Positions 1 through 10,000 are shown, numbered from the stretch's first letter. The stretch: DNA of 64,000 nucleotides from Chromobacterium phragmitis (GCF_003325475.1 NZ_CP029495.1:1116001-1180000), one strand, 5' to 3'. Translations and numbers: made by a program. Notes: generated by a model not told the origin, from the letters alone.

Positions 1-37
1 CCTGGTAGATGCCGTCGCCAGACAACTCCATTGTCAT
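1..37 (-). CDS. Possible start of a divergent gene, cut by the window edge
   Basis: Reading leftwards from 37 there is an ATG followed by eleven open codons (MTMELSGDGIYQ) up to the window edge, with a second in-frame ATG at 31. No clear ribosome binding site precedes it. If real, it is a gene divergent from the emrR gene at 120, sharing an AT-rich control region. Only twelve residues are visible, so no family can be assigned. Confidence 0.25.
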   Translation of the reverse strand, partial: MTMELSGDGIYQ

Positions 38-71
38 TTCGCCACACTTCAGCCAGACATTTTATTAATAA

Positions 72-98
72 GGTTATTATTACTTGCAAAATAATACC
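72..98. promoter_or_regulatory. Imperfect inverted repeat upstream of emrR
   Basis: GGTTATTATT at 72-81 faces AAATAATACC at 89-98 across a short spacer in the AT-rich leader just before the emrR start. MarR-family repressors commonly bind AT-rich inverted repeats in their own promoters, so this is a candidate autoregulatory EmrR site. The repeat is imperfect and the assignment is inference. Confidence 0.35.
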
Positions 99-119
99 GC
101 ACGTTACTAAAATGGCCGA

Positions 120-620
120 ATGAGTCCGAACAAGTCCTTTTCCCAGTTAGAGCAGGCGATCAGCCATGTCGAAACTCGCTTTCCAGGCGTTCCTCGCCAG
201 GAAGTGATCCTGACCCGGCTGATCTTCCACATCGTGCCTCGCCTGACCGCCCATCTGGGCGAATGCCTGAAACAGCATGGTCTGAACGAGACAGTGTGGA
301 TGGCGCTGCTGGCGCTGTACGCCTGTCCGAGCCAGATGCTGAATCCCTCGGATATCAGCGAAACGCTGGACTCCTCGCGCACCAACGCCACCCGCATCGC
401 CGACGAACTGGTGAAAAACGGTTGGGCCGCGCGCTCCACCAGCGTGGAGGACCGCCGCAAGATCGTGCTGGAGCTGACGCCCGCGGGCGTGGCGCTGGTT
501 GAAAGCTTGCTGCCTTATTCCCGCGAGATCCATCGCTCGCTGTGGTCGGACTTCGAACCCGATGAGAAAGCCGAACTGGAACGGCTGATGCGCAAGCTGC
601 TGAGCAAGCTCGGCGGCTGA
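120..620 (+). CDS. emrR: MarR-family repressor, EmrR/MprA type
   Basis: 166 residues, the usual MarR length. The centre carries the winged helix: a recognition helix region around residues 78-102 (SDISETLDSSRTNATRIADEL) and a wing with SVEDRRK near residues 113-119, the MarR hallmark D-x-R-x(K/R). MprA/EmrR proteins repress multidrug efflux operons and release DNA when they bind hydrophobic drugs. The gene sits directly upstream of emrCAB on the same strand. A short upstream frame (ATG at 112) ends in a TGA that overlaps this ATG. From literature on Chromobacterium violaceum, EmrR controls EmrCAB and loss of it gives nalidixic acid resistance; identity to that gene is inferred from order and sequence type. 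Confidence 0.85.
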   Translation: MSPNKSFSQLEQAISHVETRFPGVPRQEVILTRLIFHIVPRLTAHLGECLKQHGLNETVWMALLALYACPSQMLNPSDISETLDSSRTNATRIADELVKNGWAARSTSVEDRRKIVLELTPAGVALVESLLPYSREIHRSLWSDFEPDEKAELERLMRKLLSKLGG

Positions 621-653
621 GCCTGCGCTTTTTTCGCTCAAATAATAACTGCC

Positions 654-676
654 GTGATTATCACATGCTTAATCAC
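654..676. promoter_or_regulatory. Perfect palindrome, candidate EmrR operator of emrCAB
   Basis: GTGATTA at 654-660 is followed after nine bases by its exact reverse complement TAATCAC at 670-676. It lies in the 96-base gap between emrR and the emrC start, 40 bases before the GTG at 717. A symmetrical site of this size suits a MarR-family dimer. Its position also argues against starting emrC at the in-frame GTG at 654. Confidence 0.5.
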
Positions 677-716
677 GCCCAGATCATCATCACGCATTAC
701 TGATGGAGACCGACAG

Positions 717-2132
717 GTGAACAAGAAATCCTGGCCTCAAGCCGCCGGGGTGTTGCTGATCAGCGCCGTGCTGAGCGGCTGCGCCAGCTTCGGCCCTGAT
801 GCCGCGCCCGACCGCATGACGGACGCCGACCAGCTCAAGCTGGCCGTCTCCGCGCAGCAAAACATCCGCGCCGACTGGTGGCGCCAATTGAACGACGCCG
901 AACTCGACAAGCTGGTAGACGCCGCGTTGCAAGACTCGCCCTCCCTGAAACTGGCCGCCGCGCGCCTGCGCCAGGCCCGGGCCGCCGTCGGCATCGTGGA
1001 AAGCAAGGACGGGCCGCAGCTGGACGCCATGGCCAATATGGCGCAGATCCACGCCGACCCGATCAAGGCGCTCCCTCATAACGACAAGAACTACATCAAC
1101 GCCTATACCGCGGCGCTGGTGGGCAGCTGGGAGTTCGATTTCTGGGGCAAGAACCACGCCGCGGTCAGCGCCGCGCTGGGCCAACAGCAAGCCGTCGCCT
1201 ACGAAGGCCAGCAAACCCGTCTGCTGCTGACCCAGGCCGTGGTCGCCCAATATACCCAGCTGCAACGCAGCCAGGCTCAAGCCGAGCTGCTGACGCAGCG
1301 GCTGGCCATCGCCCAAAGCCGTCAGAAACTGACCCAGGCCCGCATCAACGCGGGGCTGCTGCCGGGCGACAACCAGCGCGGCAACGAAGTGTCGATCGAA
1401 CGGCTGCAACAGCAGAAGAGCGCGTTGGACAACGACATCGCCCGCAGCCGCCATGCGCTGGCCGCGCTGACCGGCCAGGGTCCAGAACAGCAAAACGCGC
1501 CGAGCCCCGCCAAGCTCGCCGCCGCGCCGGAGCCGGCGCTGGATCGACTGGACGCCAATCTGCTGGGCCGCCGACCGGACATCGCCGCCCAACGCGCGCG
1601 CGTGGAGTCGATGTCCGCCTCGGTCAAGGAGGCTCGCGCCGAGTTCTACCCCAATGTGAAGCTGACCGCCTTCGCCGGCCAGAGCTCGCTGGAGCTGGAC
1701 CAATTGTGGAAGAGAGGGTCTTCGTTGTGGGGCTTCATGCCGGCCATCAGCCTGCCCTTATTCCATTCCGGCCAACTGCAGTCGAATCTGGCCCGCCAGC
1801 AAGCCGGCTACGACATGGCGGTGCAGCAATACAACCAGACCGTTTTCGACGCGCTGCGCGACGCCGCCGACGCGGTATCCGGCTGGCAGAACAGTCAACG
1901 CCAGCTGCAACAATCCGACCGCGCGCTGCAGTCCAGCCGCAAGGCCAATGAGGCGATGGCAGCCCGATTGCGCGCCGGCCTGGTCAACAAGCTATCGCTG
2001 CTGGACGCGCAGGACGCGTTGCTGAGCCAGCAATCCGCCAATATCGACGCCAAGGCGGCCGCGCGCCTGGCCTGGGCCACCCTGAACACCGCATTGGGCG
2101 GCGGCTTCGACCAGCAGCCCGCCCCCCGCTAA
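717..2132 (+). CDS. emrC: Outer-membrane efflux lipoprotein, NodT family (EmrC)
   Basis: 471 residues from a GTG at 717, preceded by GGAG eight bases upstream; an in-frame GTG at 654 would run through the operator palindrome and is rejected. The N-terminus is a lipoprotein signal with lipobox LSGCAS. The body has the two OEP repeats of TolC-like channels, with the paired motifs GSWEFDFWGKN and LLGRRPDIAAQRARVE. It should form the outer-membrane exit duct of a tripartite pump with the EmrA and EmrB proteins encoded just downstream (13- and 9-base gaps). E. coli emrAB has no such linked channel gene; the emrCAB order is seen in Chromobacterium-type bacteria. Confidence 0.88.
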   Translation: MNKKSWPQAAGVLLISAVLSGCASFGPDAAPDRMTDADQLKLAVSAQQNIRADWWRQLNDAELDKLVDAALQDSPSLKLAAARLRQARAAVGIVESKDGPQLDAMANMAQIHADPIKALPHNDKNYINAYTAALVGSWEFDFWGKNHAAVSAALGQQQAVAYEGQQTRLLLTQAVVAQYTQLQRSQAQAELLTQRLAIAQSRQKLTQARINAGLLPGDNQRGNEVSIERLQQQKSALDNDIARSRHALAALTGQGPEQQNAPSPAKLAAAPEPALDRLDANLLGRRPDIAAQRARVESMSASVKEARAEFYPNVKLTAFAGQSSLELDQLWKRGSSLWGFMPAISLPLFHSGQLQSNLARQQAGYDMAVQQYNQTVFDALRDAADAVSGWQNSQRQLQQSDRALQSSRKANEAMAARLRAGLVNKLSLLDAQDALLSQQSANIDAKAAARLAWATLNTALGGGFDQQPAPR

Positions 2133-2145
2133 GGACGCAGAAACA

Positions 2146-3294
2146 ATGGACAAGAAACTGGAAACCGCGAAAAGCCGCAAGCGCAATCTGATGGTGGCCA
2201 CCACGCTGTTCGCCGCCATCGCCATCGGCTATGGCGCCTACTGGGCACTGGTGCTCAGCCATCAGGAAGACACTGACGACGCCTATGTCGGCGGCCACCT
2301 GGTGCAAGTCACCCCGGAAGTGGGCGGCACCGTCGCCAAGGTGCTTGTGGACGACACCGTGGCAGTCAAGGCCGGCCAGGTGCTGCTCAGCTACGACGAC
2401 AGCGACGCCAAGCTCGCATTCGAGCGCGCCCGCAACGAATTCGCCCAGACCGTGCGCCAGACCCGCCAGCTGATGGCCAACAGCCAGCAGCTGGATGCCC
2501 AGGTGGCGCTGCGCCAGGCCGAGCTGTCCCGCGCCGAAGCCGACCTGAAGCGCCGCAAGCAGCTGGCCGGCAGCGAGGCGATGTCGGCCGAGGAACTGGG
2601 CCACGCCGCCGCCGCCGCCGCCGCCGCCCAGGCCGCGCTGGCCGCCGCCCAGGAACAGGCCAAGGCCGGCCTGGCGCTGGTGGGCAAGGACCAACTGGCG
2701 CAGCAGCCGGCGGTGAAAGCCGCCGCCAGCCGCCTGAAGGAAGCGTGGCTCGCGCTGCAGCGCACCGAGATCAAATCGCCGGTGAACGGCACCATCGCCC
2801 GCCGCAACGTGCAGGTGGGCCAACGCGTCGCCGCCGGCACGCCGCTGATGGCGGTGGTGCCGCTGGAGCACCTGTGGGTGGACGCCAACTTCAAGGAAGG
2901 CCAGCTGGCCAAGATCCGCATCGGCCAGCCAGTGGAGCTGAAGTCCGACCTCTACGGCGGCAAGGTGGTCTACCACGGCAAGGTGCAGGGCCTGTCGGCC
3001 GGCACCGGCAGCGCCTTCTCGCTGCTGCCGGCGCAAAACGCCACCGGCAACTGGATCAAGGTGGTGCAGCGGGTGCCGGTGCGCGTCGCGCTGGACCCGG
3101 AGGACCTGAAGCAGCATCCGCTGCGCGTAGGCCTGTCGATGGACGCGGTAGTAGACACCAGCAACCAGGACGGCAAGTCGCTGGCCGAGTCCGCGCCCGC
3201 CGCGCGCGCCAGCGAGAACAACAGCGCGCTGCCCGACCTGAAGCAGGCCGACAAGCTGGTCGCCGAAATCCTGGCCGCCAACGCCGGCCAGTAA
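2146..3294 (+). CDS. emrA: EmrA-type membrane fusion protein (HlyD family)
   Basis: 382 residues, typical for EmrA. One N-terminal membrane anchor lies at about residues 17-36, followed by the biotinyl-lipoyl half motif TDDAYVGGHLVQVTPEVGG, a long Ala/Gln-rich coiled-coil hairpin (about residues 90-190) and the second lipoyl half with TIARRNVQVGQRV. The C-terminal barrel includes NATGNWIKVVQR, shared almost exactly with the paralogue at 56703. It bridges the inner-membrane transporter EmrB and the channel EmrC. AAGGA precedes the ATG. A run of nine alanines coded by GCC repeats occurs near 2608-2634. Confidence 0.9.
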   Translation: MDKKLETAKSRKRNLMVATTLFAAIAIGYGAYWALVLSHQEDTDDAYVGGHLVQVTPEVGGTVAKVLVDDTVAVKAGQVLLSYDDSDAKLAFERARNEFAQTVRQTRQLMANSQQLDAQVALRQAELSRAEADLKRRKQLAGSEAMSAEELGHAAAAAAAAQAALAAAQEQAKAGLALVGKDQLAQQPAVKAAASRLKEAWLALQRTEIKSPVNGTIARRNVQVGQRVAAGTPLMAVVPLEHLWVDANFKEGQLAKIRIGQPVELKSDLYGGKVVYHGKVQGLSAGTGSAFSLLPAQNATGNWIKVVQRVPVRVALDPEDLKQHPLRVGLSMDAVVDTSNQDGKSLAESAPAARASENNSALPDLKQADKLVAEILAANAGQ

Positions 3295-3303
3295 GGACCC
3301 TCC

Positions 3304-4836
3304 ATGAACCATCCGCCACTGACCGGCTCGAAACTGGTCTGGATCACGCTGGCGCTGTCGATGTCGGTGTTCATGCAGGTGCTGGACACCACCATCGCCA
3401 ACGTGGCGCTGCCCACCATTTCGGGCAACCTCGGCGCCGCCACCAGCCAGGGCACCTGGGTGATCACTTCCTTCGGCGTGGCCAACGCCATCGCGGTGCC
3501 GCTGACCGGCTGGCTGGCCAAGCGCTTCGGCGAGGTGAAGCTGTTCACCGCGTCCACGCTGCTGTTCGTGCTGACCTCCTGGCTGTGCGGCATGTCCAGC
3601 AGCCTGGAAATGCTGATCGCCTTCCGCGTGCTGCAAGGCGCGGTGGCCGGCCCGATGATTCCGCTGTCGCAAAGCCTGCTGCTGTCGTGTTATCCGCCGG
3701 CCAAGAAAAGCATGGCGCTGGCGCTATGGGCGATGACGGTGATCGTCGCGCCGGTGTTCGGGCCCATTCTGGGCGGCGTCATCAGCGACAACTGGCACTG
3801 GGGCTGGATCTTCTTCATCAACGTGCCGGTGGGCCTCGTCGCCGCCTTCATCTCCTGGCGCATCCTGAAGCCGCGCGAAACCGATACCGTGGACCTGCCC
3901 ATCGACAAGATCGGCCTGGCGCTCTTGGTGATAGGCGTGGGCTCGCTGCAGATGGTGCTGGACCGCGGCAAGGAGCTGGACTGGTTCAACTCCGCCGAGA
4001 TCATCACCCTGGCGGTGGTCGCCTTCCTGGCGCTGACTTATCTGGTGATCTGGGAGCTGGGCGAGGAACACCCCATCGTCGATCTGTCGCTGTTCAGCTA
4101 CCGCAACTTCACCGTCGGCACCGTCGCCATCAGCCTGGGCTTCATGCTGTATTTCGGCGCCGTGGTGCTGCTGCCCTTGATGCTGCAGACCCAGATGGGC
4201 TACACCGCCACCTGGGCCGGCTTGGCCGCCGCGCCGATCGGCCTGATCCCGGTCGTGCTGTCGCCCATCATCGGCAAGAACGCGCACCGCTGGGACATGC
4301 GCTGGATCGTCACCGTCAGCTTCAGCGTGTACGCGATCTGCTTCTTCTGGCGCAGCACCTTCTCGCCGGACATGGACTTTTCCTACGTGGTGTGGCCGCA
4401 AGTGGTGCAAGGCATAGGCGTGGCCTGCTTCTTCATGCCGCTGACCGCGATCACGCTGTCCGGCCTGCATCCGTCGCGCATCGCCAGCGCGTCCAGCCTG
4501 TCCAACTTCCTGCGCATTCTGGCGGGCAGCATAGGCACCTCGATCACCACCACGATGTGGGACCGCCGCGAGGCGCTGCACCACTCCAAGCTCACCGAGC
4601 ACGTGACGCAGTACGATCCGGCCTCGGTATCCTGGTTCAGCGCGATGGGCAAGCTGGGCTTGAACACCAGCCAGCAGCAGGCGCTGACCCAGTTGCAGAT
4701 CACCAAGCAGGGTTACATCATGGCCGCCAACGAGATCTTCTGGATCTGCGGCATTCTGTTCGTGCTGCTGATCGGCCTGGTATGGTTCGCCAAGCCGCCG
4801 TTCACCGCCTCGGGCGGCGACAGCGGCGCGCACTAG
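3304..4836 (+). CDS. emrB: EmrB-type MFS drug transporter (DHA2, 14 TM)
   Basis: 510 residues, the EmrB size, with the pattern of 14 membrane helices. Motif D-like LDTTIANVALPTI in helix 1, GWLAKRFGEVKLF (motif A) after helix 2, and FRVLQGAVAGPMIPLSQ and FGPILGGVISDNW (antiporter motif C type) are all visible. It is a proton-driven exporter of hydrophobic drugs and completes the emrCAB operon, starting nine bases after emrA with AAGGA as its ribosome binding site. A terminator follows 16 bases after its stop. Confidence 0.92.
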   Translation: MNHPPLTGSKLVWITLALSMSVFMQVLDTTIANVALPTISGNLGAATSQGTWVITSFGVANAIAVPLTGWLAKRFGEVKLFTASTLLFVLTSWLCGMSSSLEMLIAFRVLQGAVAGPMIPLSQSLLLSCYPPAKKSMALALWAMTVIVAPVFGPILGGVISDNWHWGWIFFINVPVGLVAAFISWRILKPRETDTVDLPIDKIGLALLVIGVGSLQMVLDRGKELDWFNSAEIITLAVVAFLALTYLVIWELGEEHPIVDLSLFSYRNFTVGTVAISLGFMLYFGAVVLLPLMLQTQMGYTATWAGLAAAPIGLIPVVLSPIIGKNAHRWDMRWIVTVSFSVYAICFFWRSTFSPDMDFSYVVWPQVVQGIGVACFFMPLTAITLSGLHPSRIASASSLSNFLRILAGSIGTSITTTMWDRREALHHSKLTEHVTQYDPASVSWFSAMGKLGLNTSQQQALTQLQITKQGYIMAANEIFWICGILFVLLIGLVWFAKPPFTASGGDSGAH

Positions 4837-4851
4837 GAAGCCATGGAAGAA

Positions 4852-4887
4852 GGCCCGGCGCCCCCCCCCCCGGCATCGGGCTTTTTT
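4852..4887 (+). terminator. Terminator of the emrCAB operon
   Basis: GCCCG near 4853-4857 pairs with CGGGC at 4877-4881, followed by a run of six T. The loop contains an unusual run of eleven C (4861-4871), a homopolymer prone to length change and sequencing error. Confidence 0.7.
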
Positions 4888-4906
4888 CAGCCTATTCGGC
4901 GTCGGA

Positions 4907-4945
4907 TGAAAGACGGGCAAGACCTCGCGGTCTTGTCCGCTTTCA
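4907..4945. terminator. Long hairpin overlapping the LysR 3-prime end
   Basis: CGGGCAAGACC at 4914-4924 pairs with GGTCTTGTCCG at 4929-4939 (one G-T position) around a TCGC loop, extended by TGAAAG / CTTTCA on the outside. The stem includes the stop codon of the minus-strand LysR gene, so it is most likely that gene's terminator and can also stop transcription arriving from emrCAB. Confidence 0.6.
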
Positions 4946-5812
4946 TTTCAGATGGCGGTCGAAGGCCGCCATCCCGCGGCCGATCGCCTTGTCGCGGTGC
5001 TGAATGCGGTACAGCGTCCGGGTCAGGAGCGGCAGATCGGCGTCCACCTCCACCACGCTGCCGGCAGCCAGCATATCGGCCACCACGTGCCGCGACAGGC
5101 AGCTGACGCCCAGCCCCGCCGCCACCGCGTGCTTGATCGCCTCCGAGTGGCCCAGCTCCATGCTGATGGCCAGTCGGTTCAAGTGAGGCAGCAGCACCCG
5201 CTCCACTTCTTCCCGGGTGCCGGAGCCGGCCTCGCGCAATATCCACTCCGCCTCGGCCAGCTCCGCCGCCGCCACCTTGCGGCCGGCCAAGGGATGCGAC
5301 ACGGCGGCGAACACCAGCAACGCATCCTGCCGCCACGGGCTGGCCAGCAGTTCCGGATGGTGGCAGGGGCCCTCGATCAGGCCGAAATCGACGCGGAACG
5401 CCGCCACCGACTCGACGATGTCGCGGGTATTGGCCACTTCCAACTCTAGCCGCGCCTGCGGCCAATCCTTGCGGAAGGCCGCCAGCAGCGGCGGCAGCAG
5501 GTAGTTGGCGATGGTGGTGCTGGCGCCGATGCGCAGCGCCAGTCCGCCGCCGTCGAACAGGCTCTGGACATCGCCGGCGGCGTCCAGCAGCGCGCGGGCG
5601 CGCGGCAACAGCAGATGGCCGTGCTCGTTGATCAGCAGCCGGCGGCCGACGCGGTCGAACAACTTGGCCCCCAGCCCCTGCTCCAGCTTGTCCAGCGCCT
5701 GGCTGGCGGCCGACTGCGTCAGCGCCACCCGTTCGGCCGCGCGCGTCACCGTGTCCAGTTCCGCCACCGCGACGAACACCTCCAGCTCTCTCAGGCTGAT
5801 GCGCAGGCTCAT
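4943..5812 (-). CDS. LysR-family regulator, YeiE-like
   Basis: 289 residues. The N-terminal helix-turn-helix is clear (residues about 20-60: VTRAAERVALTQSAASQALDKLE), followed by a type 2 periplasmic-binding-like effector domain. It is transcribed divergently from a YeiH-type membrane protein gene, the same arrangement as yeiE/yeiH in enterobacteria, where such LysR proteins regulate the neighbouring transporter. The 104-base AT-rich gap between them holds an inverted repeat. Specific effector unknown. Confidence 0.85.
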   Translation of the reverse strand: MSLRISLRELEVFVAVAELDTVTRAAERVALTQSAASQALDKLEQGLGAKLFDRVGRRLLINEHGHLLLPRARALLDAAGDVQSLFDGGGLALRIGASTTIANYLLPPLLAAFRKDWPQARLELEVANTRDIVESVAAFRVDFGLIEGPCHHPELLASPWRQDALLVFAAVSHPLAGRKVAAAELAEAEWILREAGSGTREEVERVLLPHLNRLAISMELGHSEAIKHAVAAGLGVSCLSRHVVADMLAAGSVVEVDADLPLLTRTLYRIQHRDKAIGRGMAAFDRHLK

Positions 5813-5833
5813 GCCGCCTCCTAAGCGATTTTT

Positions 5834-5850
5834 TTAATGATATCTATTAA
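5834..5850. promoter_or_regulatory. Inverted repeat in the LysR/yeiH divergent promoter
   Basis: TTAAT (5834-5838) and ATTAA (5846-5850) flank a GATATC core in the AT-rich gap between the LysR gene and yeiH. This has the size and symmetry of a LysR half-site pair and is the best visible candidate for the shared operator. No binding evidence. Confidence 0.35.
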
Positions 5851-5916
5851 TTTTATATGTTTTTTTACTTATAAACAGTGGCGTATCGTGGGCATATACC
5901 AAAGAGGCATTAGCAT

Positions 5917-6942
5917 ATGACCAATTATCGCAACCTGATTCCTGGCCTGGCCTTGTCGCTGGGCTTGGCCATCGCGGCCATCTGGGCCGCGGAGCTGCCG
6001 GCGATGAAAAATCTGGGCCTGTCCGCCCTCACTCTCGCCATCGTCGGCGGCATGATCGTCGGCAACACGGTCTACCGTTTCGTCGCCGGCCCCAGCCACC
6101 ACGGCGTGACCTTTTCCAAACAGAAGCTGCTGCGCGCCGGCATCATCCTGTTCGGCTTCAAGCTGACTTTCCAGGACATCGCCGCAGTCGGCTTCTCCGG
6201 CGTGCTGATCGACGCGCTGGTGCTGACGTCCACCTTCTTCCTCGCTTTCTGGCTGGGCCGCAAAAAACTGGGCCTGGATGAGCAAAGCGTGATCCTGATC
6301 GGCGCCGGCAGCTCGATCTGCGGCGCGGCCGCGGTGCTGGCCACCGAACCGGTGATCAAGGCCCACGCGGAAAAGGTGGCCGTCGCGGTGGCCACCGTGG
6401 TGGTGTTCGGCACCGCCGCGATGTTCCTGTGGCCGCTGATGTACGACGCGGTGCGCCATCTGGGCATCTCCGAATTCAGCTACGGCCTGTTCGCCGGCTC
6501 CACCATCCATGAAGTGGCGCAGGCCGTCGCCGCCGGCAAGTCGGTCAGCGACGCGGCGATGAACACCGCGGTGATCGCCAAGATGATCCGCGTGATGATG
6601 TTGGCGCCGTTCCTGATCGCGCTGTCCGCCTGGCTGGCCGCCAAGCATAGCGGAGGCAAAACGCAGAGGCAGCCCCTCTCCATCCCCTGGTTCGCCGTCG
6701 CCTTCCTCGCCGTGGCCGGCTTCAACTCCTTCGACCTGCTGCCGCGCGCGCTGCTGCAACAGATCATCTCGCTGGACAACCTGCTGCTGGCCGCCGCGAT
6801 GGGCGCGCTGGGCCTGACCACCCACATCTCGGCCATCCGCCAGGCCGGCGCCAAGCCGCTGCTGCTGGCCAGCGCGCTGTTCGGCTGGCTGATCGTCGGC
6901 GGCGGGCTGATCAATGCCGGAGTGGCCATGCTGGTTCGCTGA
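5917..6942 (+). CDS. YeiH-type putative sulfate exporter family membrane protein
   Basis: 341 residues with about ten hydrophobic helices, matching the YeiH/UPF0324 family in length. Family-typical stretches visible are GIILFGFKLTFQDI, GAGSSICGAAAVLATEPVIKA and AGSTIHEVAQAVAAG. The start is the ATG at 5917 with AGAGG nine bases upstream. Members are annotated as putative sulfate exporters, but the substrate is poorly established. Divergent from a LysR regulator; a strong terminator follows. Confidence 0.85.
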   Translation: MTNYRNLIPGLALSLGLAIAAIWAAELPAMKNLGLSALTLAIVGGMIVGNTVYRFVAGPSHHGVTFSKQKLLRAGIILFGFKLTFQDIAAVGFSGVLIDALVLTSTFFLAFWLGRKKLGLDEQSVILIGAGSSICGAAAVLATEPVIKAHAEKVAVAVATVVVFGTAAMFLWPLMYDAVRHLGISEFSYGLFAGSTIHEVAQAVAAGKSVSDAAMNTAVIAKMIRVMMLAPFLIALSAWLAAKHSGGKTQRQPLSIPWFAVAFLAVAGFNSFDLLPRALLQQIISLDNLLLAAAMGALGLTTHISAIRQAGAKPLLLASALFGWLIVGGGLINAGVAMLVR

Positions 6943-6962
6943 GCCCGGCCGCTCCCTGCGCA

Positions 6963-6987
6963 AACGCCTGTCCGCAGGCGTTTTTTT
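6963..6987 (+). terminator. Terminator after the YeiH-type gene
   Basis: AACGCCTG (6963-6970) pairs with CAGGCGTT (6975-6982) around TCCG and runs into seven T. Confidence 0.85.
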
Positions 6988-7071
6988 GCCGCTGGCGATC
7001 GGCAAGCGCGCAATTTACCCGGAGACGACTGTCATATAAGATATTTCCAATTTATTGACATAGACTTCCGC

Positions 7072-10000
7072 ATGAGACATTGGATTCTTGCCCTGCTAGG
7101 ACTCTTGCTGGGCATCGCCATAGACGGTTTTTCGCTGGGTTTGAGCCTGGCCGTGCTTGGCGGCGTGGTCAGCCTGGCTTTGGGAAAATCCGGCGGCGCC
7201 ACAGGAAAAGACGGCTCCCCGCCCAGCCAGCACGCCTCCCGGTCGATGACCCTGTGGCAATTGCAACAGCGGCTGGAGGCGCTGGAAATAGAAGTGCAGC
7301 TGCTTCGCGAGCAAGCCCGCTCTCAGGCTGGGGCCGCCCCCGCTCCAGAAGCTGCCTGGCAAGCCGAGCCTCCGTCCCCGCCCCCCTCTGAGCCCGCGCC
7401 GGCAACGCCGCCTCCACAAGAAGCAAGCCCACCCGAGCCGCAAGTCTCTATCGAATGGGAAGCCACGCCGCCCCGGCCCGAGCCGGAACGCCTCCCGGCC
7501 GCCGAAACGCCCCAGGCGCCGGCCATGCCGCGCATCGCCGCGCCTACCGAACCCACATTGCTGGATCGCGGCTGGCGCTACGCGCGCGACTGGCTGCTGG
7601 GCGGCAACGCCGTGGTGCGCGTCGGCATGCTGCTGCTGTTCTTCGGCTTCGCCTTCCTATTGAAATACGCGGCAGACAACAGCTTGCTGCCGATAGAGCT
7701 GCGCCTGGCCGGCGTGGCGCTGGGAGGCTGCGCGCTGCTGGCCGCTGGCTGGAAGCTGCGGCTGAAACGCCGCGGCTACGCCCTGATCCTGCAGGGCGGC
7801 GGCGTGGGCACGCTGTACATCACCGCTTTCGTCACGCTGAAATTCTTCCAGTTGCTGCCGCCGGGCCTGACACTCGCCTTCCTGATCCTGCTCGGCGTGG
7901 CCAGCGCCTTGCTGGCCGTGCGCCAGGATGCGCCGTCGCTGGCCGGGATGGGCATCACCGGCGGCTTTCTCGCGCCCATCCTCACCGCCACCGGCGGCGG
8001 CAGCCACATCGTGCTGTTCGGCTATTACGCGCTGCTCAACGCCGGCATTTTCGGCATCGCCTGGCGCAAATCCTGGCGCAGCCTGAACCTGCTGGGTTTC
8101 GCCTTCACCTTCGTCATCGCCACCGCCTGGGGCGCCTTGCAATACCGGCCGGAGCTGCTGGCCACCACCTTGCCCTTCCTCGCGCTGTTCTTCGCCTTCT
8201 ACCTGGGCATTTCGCTCCTGTACGCGCTGCGCCAGAGACTGGCCTTGCGCCATTACGTGGACGGCACCCTGGTTTTCGGCACCCCGCTGGCGGCGTCGGG
8301 CCTGGCCGCAGGCCTGCTGCGCCATGCTCCGTTGGGCATGGCTTGGTGCGCGGTGGCGCTGGCTTCGGTCTACCTGCTGCTGACCATCTGGCTGCGGCGG
8401 CGGCATCGCGCCGCGCTGCCGCTGCTGGCCGACGCCTTTCTCGCTCTGGGCGTGATTTTCGCCACCTTGGCGGTGCCGCTCGCCTTCGATGGCCGCACCA
8501 CCACCGCCTTGTGGGCGGTGGAAGGCGCGGGCCTGCTCTGGATCAGCCTGCGCCAGCAGCGCCTCCTGGGACGTTGGTTCGCATTGGGCCTGCAACTATG
8601 CGCCGGCATCGCCTGCCTGGCGAACCTGGAGCATGCGGCCGGCGCGCTGCCGGCGCTGAACAGCGCCTTCATCGCCTGCCTGCTGCTCGCGCTGTCAGGC
8701 TTGTTCAGCGGCTGGCAGCTGCATCGCCGGGCGGAATCCGATGAGGCTCTGCCGGCCTTGCTGGCCATCTGGGGCGGCTTGTGGTGGCTGGGAGGCGGCG
8801 TCCGCGAGCTCGGCCTGTTCCTGCCGGATCGAGACTTCATCGACGGCGTGATGCTGTTCCTCAGCCTCAGCCTGGCGCTATGCGGCCTGCTGCGCCGCAA
8901 GCTGGACTGGAAACTGCTGGCCTATCCAGCCCTGTCCCTGCCCGCCTTGACCATGGGCTGGAGCCTGCTCGGCTGGCTGTTGCACGCCCATCCGCTGTCC
9001 GGGCTGGGCGCAGTCGCGGTCCCGGCCTCGCTGGCGATTTCGCTATGGTTGTTGCGCCGCCATGAAGAGGATGCCGATAACGCCAGCTGGCTGCACGCCT
9101 GCTGGCTCTGGGCCTTCGCCGCGCTGCTGACGCGCGAGGCCGGCTGGTGGCTATGGCAATGGCTGCCGGCAGGCGTCTGGCGCGCCACGGCCCTCCCCGC
9201 GGCCGCCAGCGCGCTGCTCCTGCTGCTGAGCGGGCCGCTGCAAAAACTGGAATGGCCGATCCGCCGCCACGCGGCTGCCTATCTCGGCTACGGCCCCGCC
9301 CCATTGTTCCCGGCGCTGGCCGGCTGGATGCTGTGGTCGCTGCTGTCCGACGGCAATCCCTCGCCCTTGCCCTGGCTGCCGCTGCTCAATCCGCTGGACC
9401 TCGCCATCGGCTTCAGCCTGCTCGCCCTGTGCGCCTGGCTGCGGCGCCTGAACCGGCCCACCACAACTGCGGCCTGGTTGTTGTGCCCGGCGATCTTGCT
9501 GGCGGTCAGCGCAGACGTGCTGCGCGCTTTCCATCACTGGGGCGGCATGCCGTATTCGCTGAAAGTGTTGTGGAGCGACGCCGACAGCCGCGTCGTTTTG
9601 GCGCTGTGCTGGTGCGCGCTGGCGCTTGCCGCGCCGCTGCTGGCCGCCAGGCGCGAAGGCAGCCGCGTCGTATCCGTGTGGAGCGCCGCCGTCGGCGCAA
9701 CCTTGCTGCTGTGGATGCTGCTGGCCAACCTGGAAGCAGGCGCGCCGCTGCTGCTGCCCTGGCTGCCCTTGCTCAATCCGCTGGAACTGGCGCAACTGGC
9801 GGTGTTGGCTTGCGTGGGGATCAACTGGCGCCGCGCGGGCTTTCCCCGTCCGGCCTCCTGGCCATGGCTGGACTACGCGATTGCCGCCTGGCTGATCGGC
9901 TTCGGCTGCGCCATCGTGATGCGCGCCTTCCACCATTGGCAGGGCATGGCGTACCGGCTGGACGCGGTACTGGCCTCGCCGCTGCCGCTCGCCACGCTGA

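Noticed and set aside
2608..2634. GCC repeat as a regulatory microsatellite
   Set aside because: It codes a run of alanines in the helical hairpin of EmrA, ordinary for this protein and GC content.
1984..5003. Long frames on both strands across emrA and emrB
   Set aside because: Low-complexity Arg/Gly/Ala/His translations overlapping well-identified emr genes in other frames.
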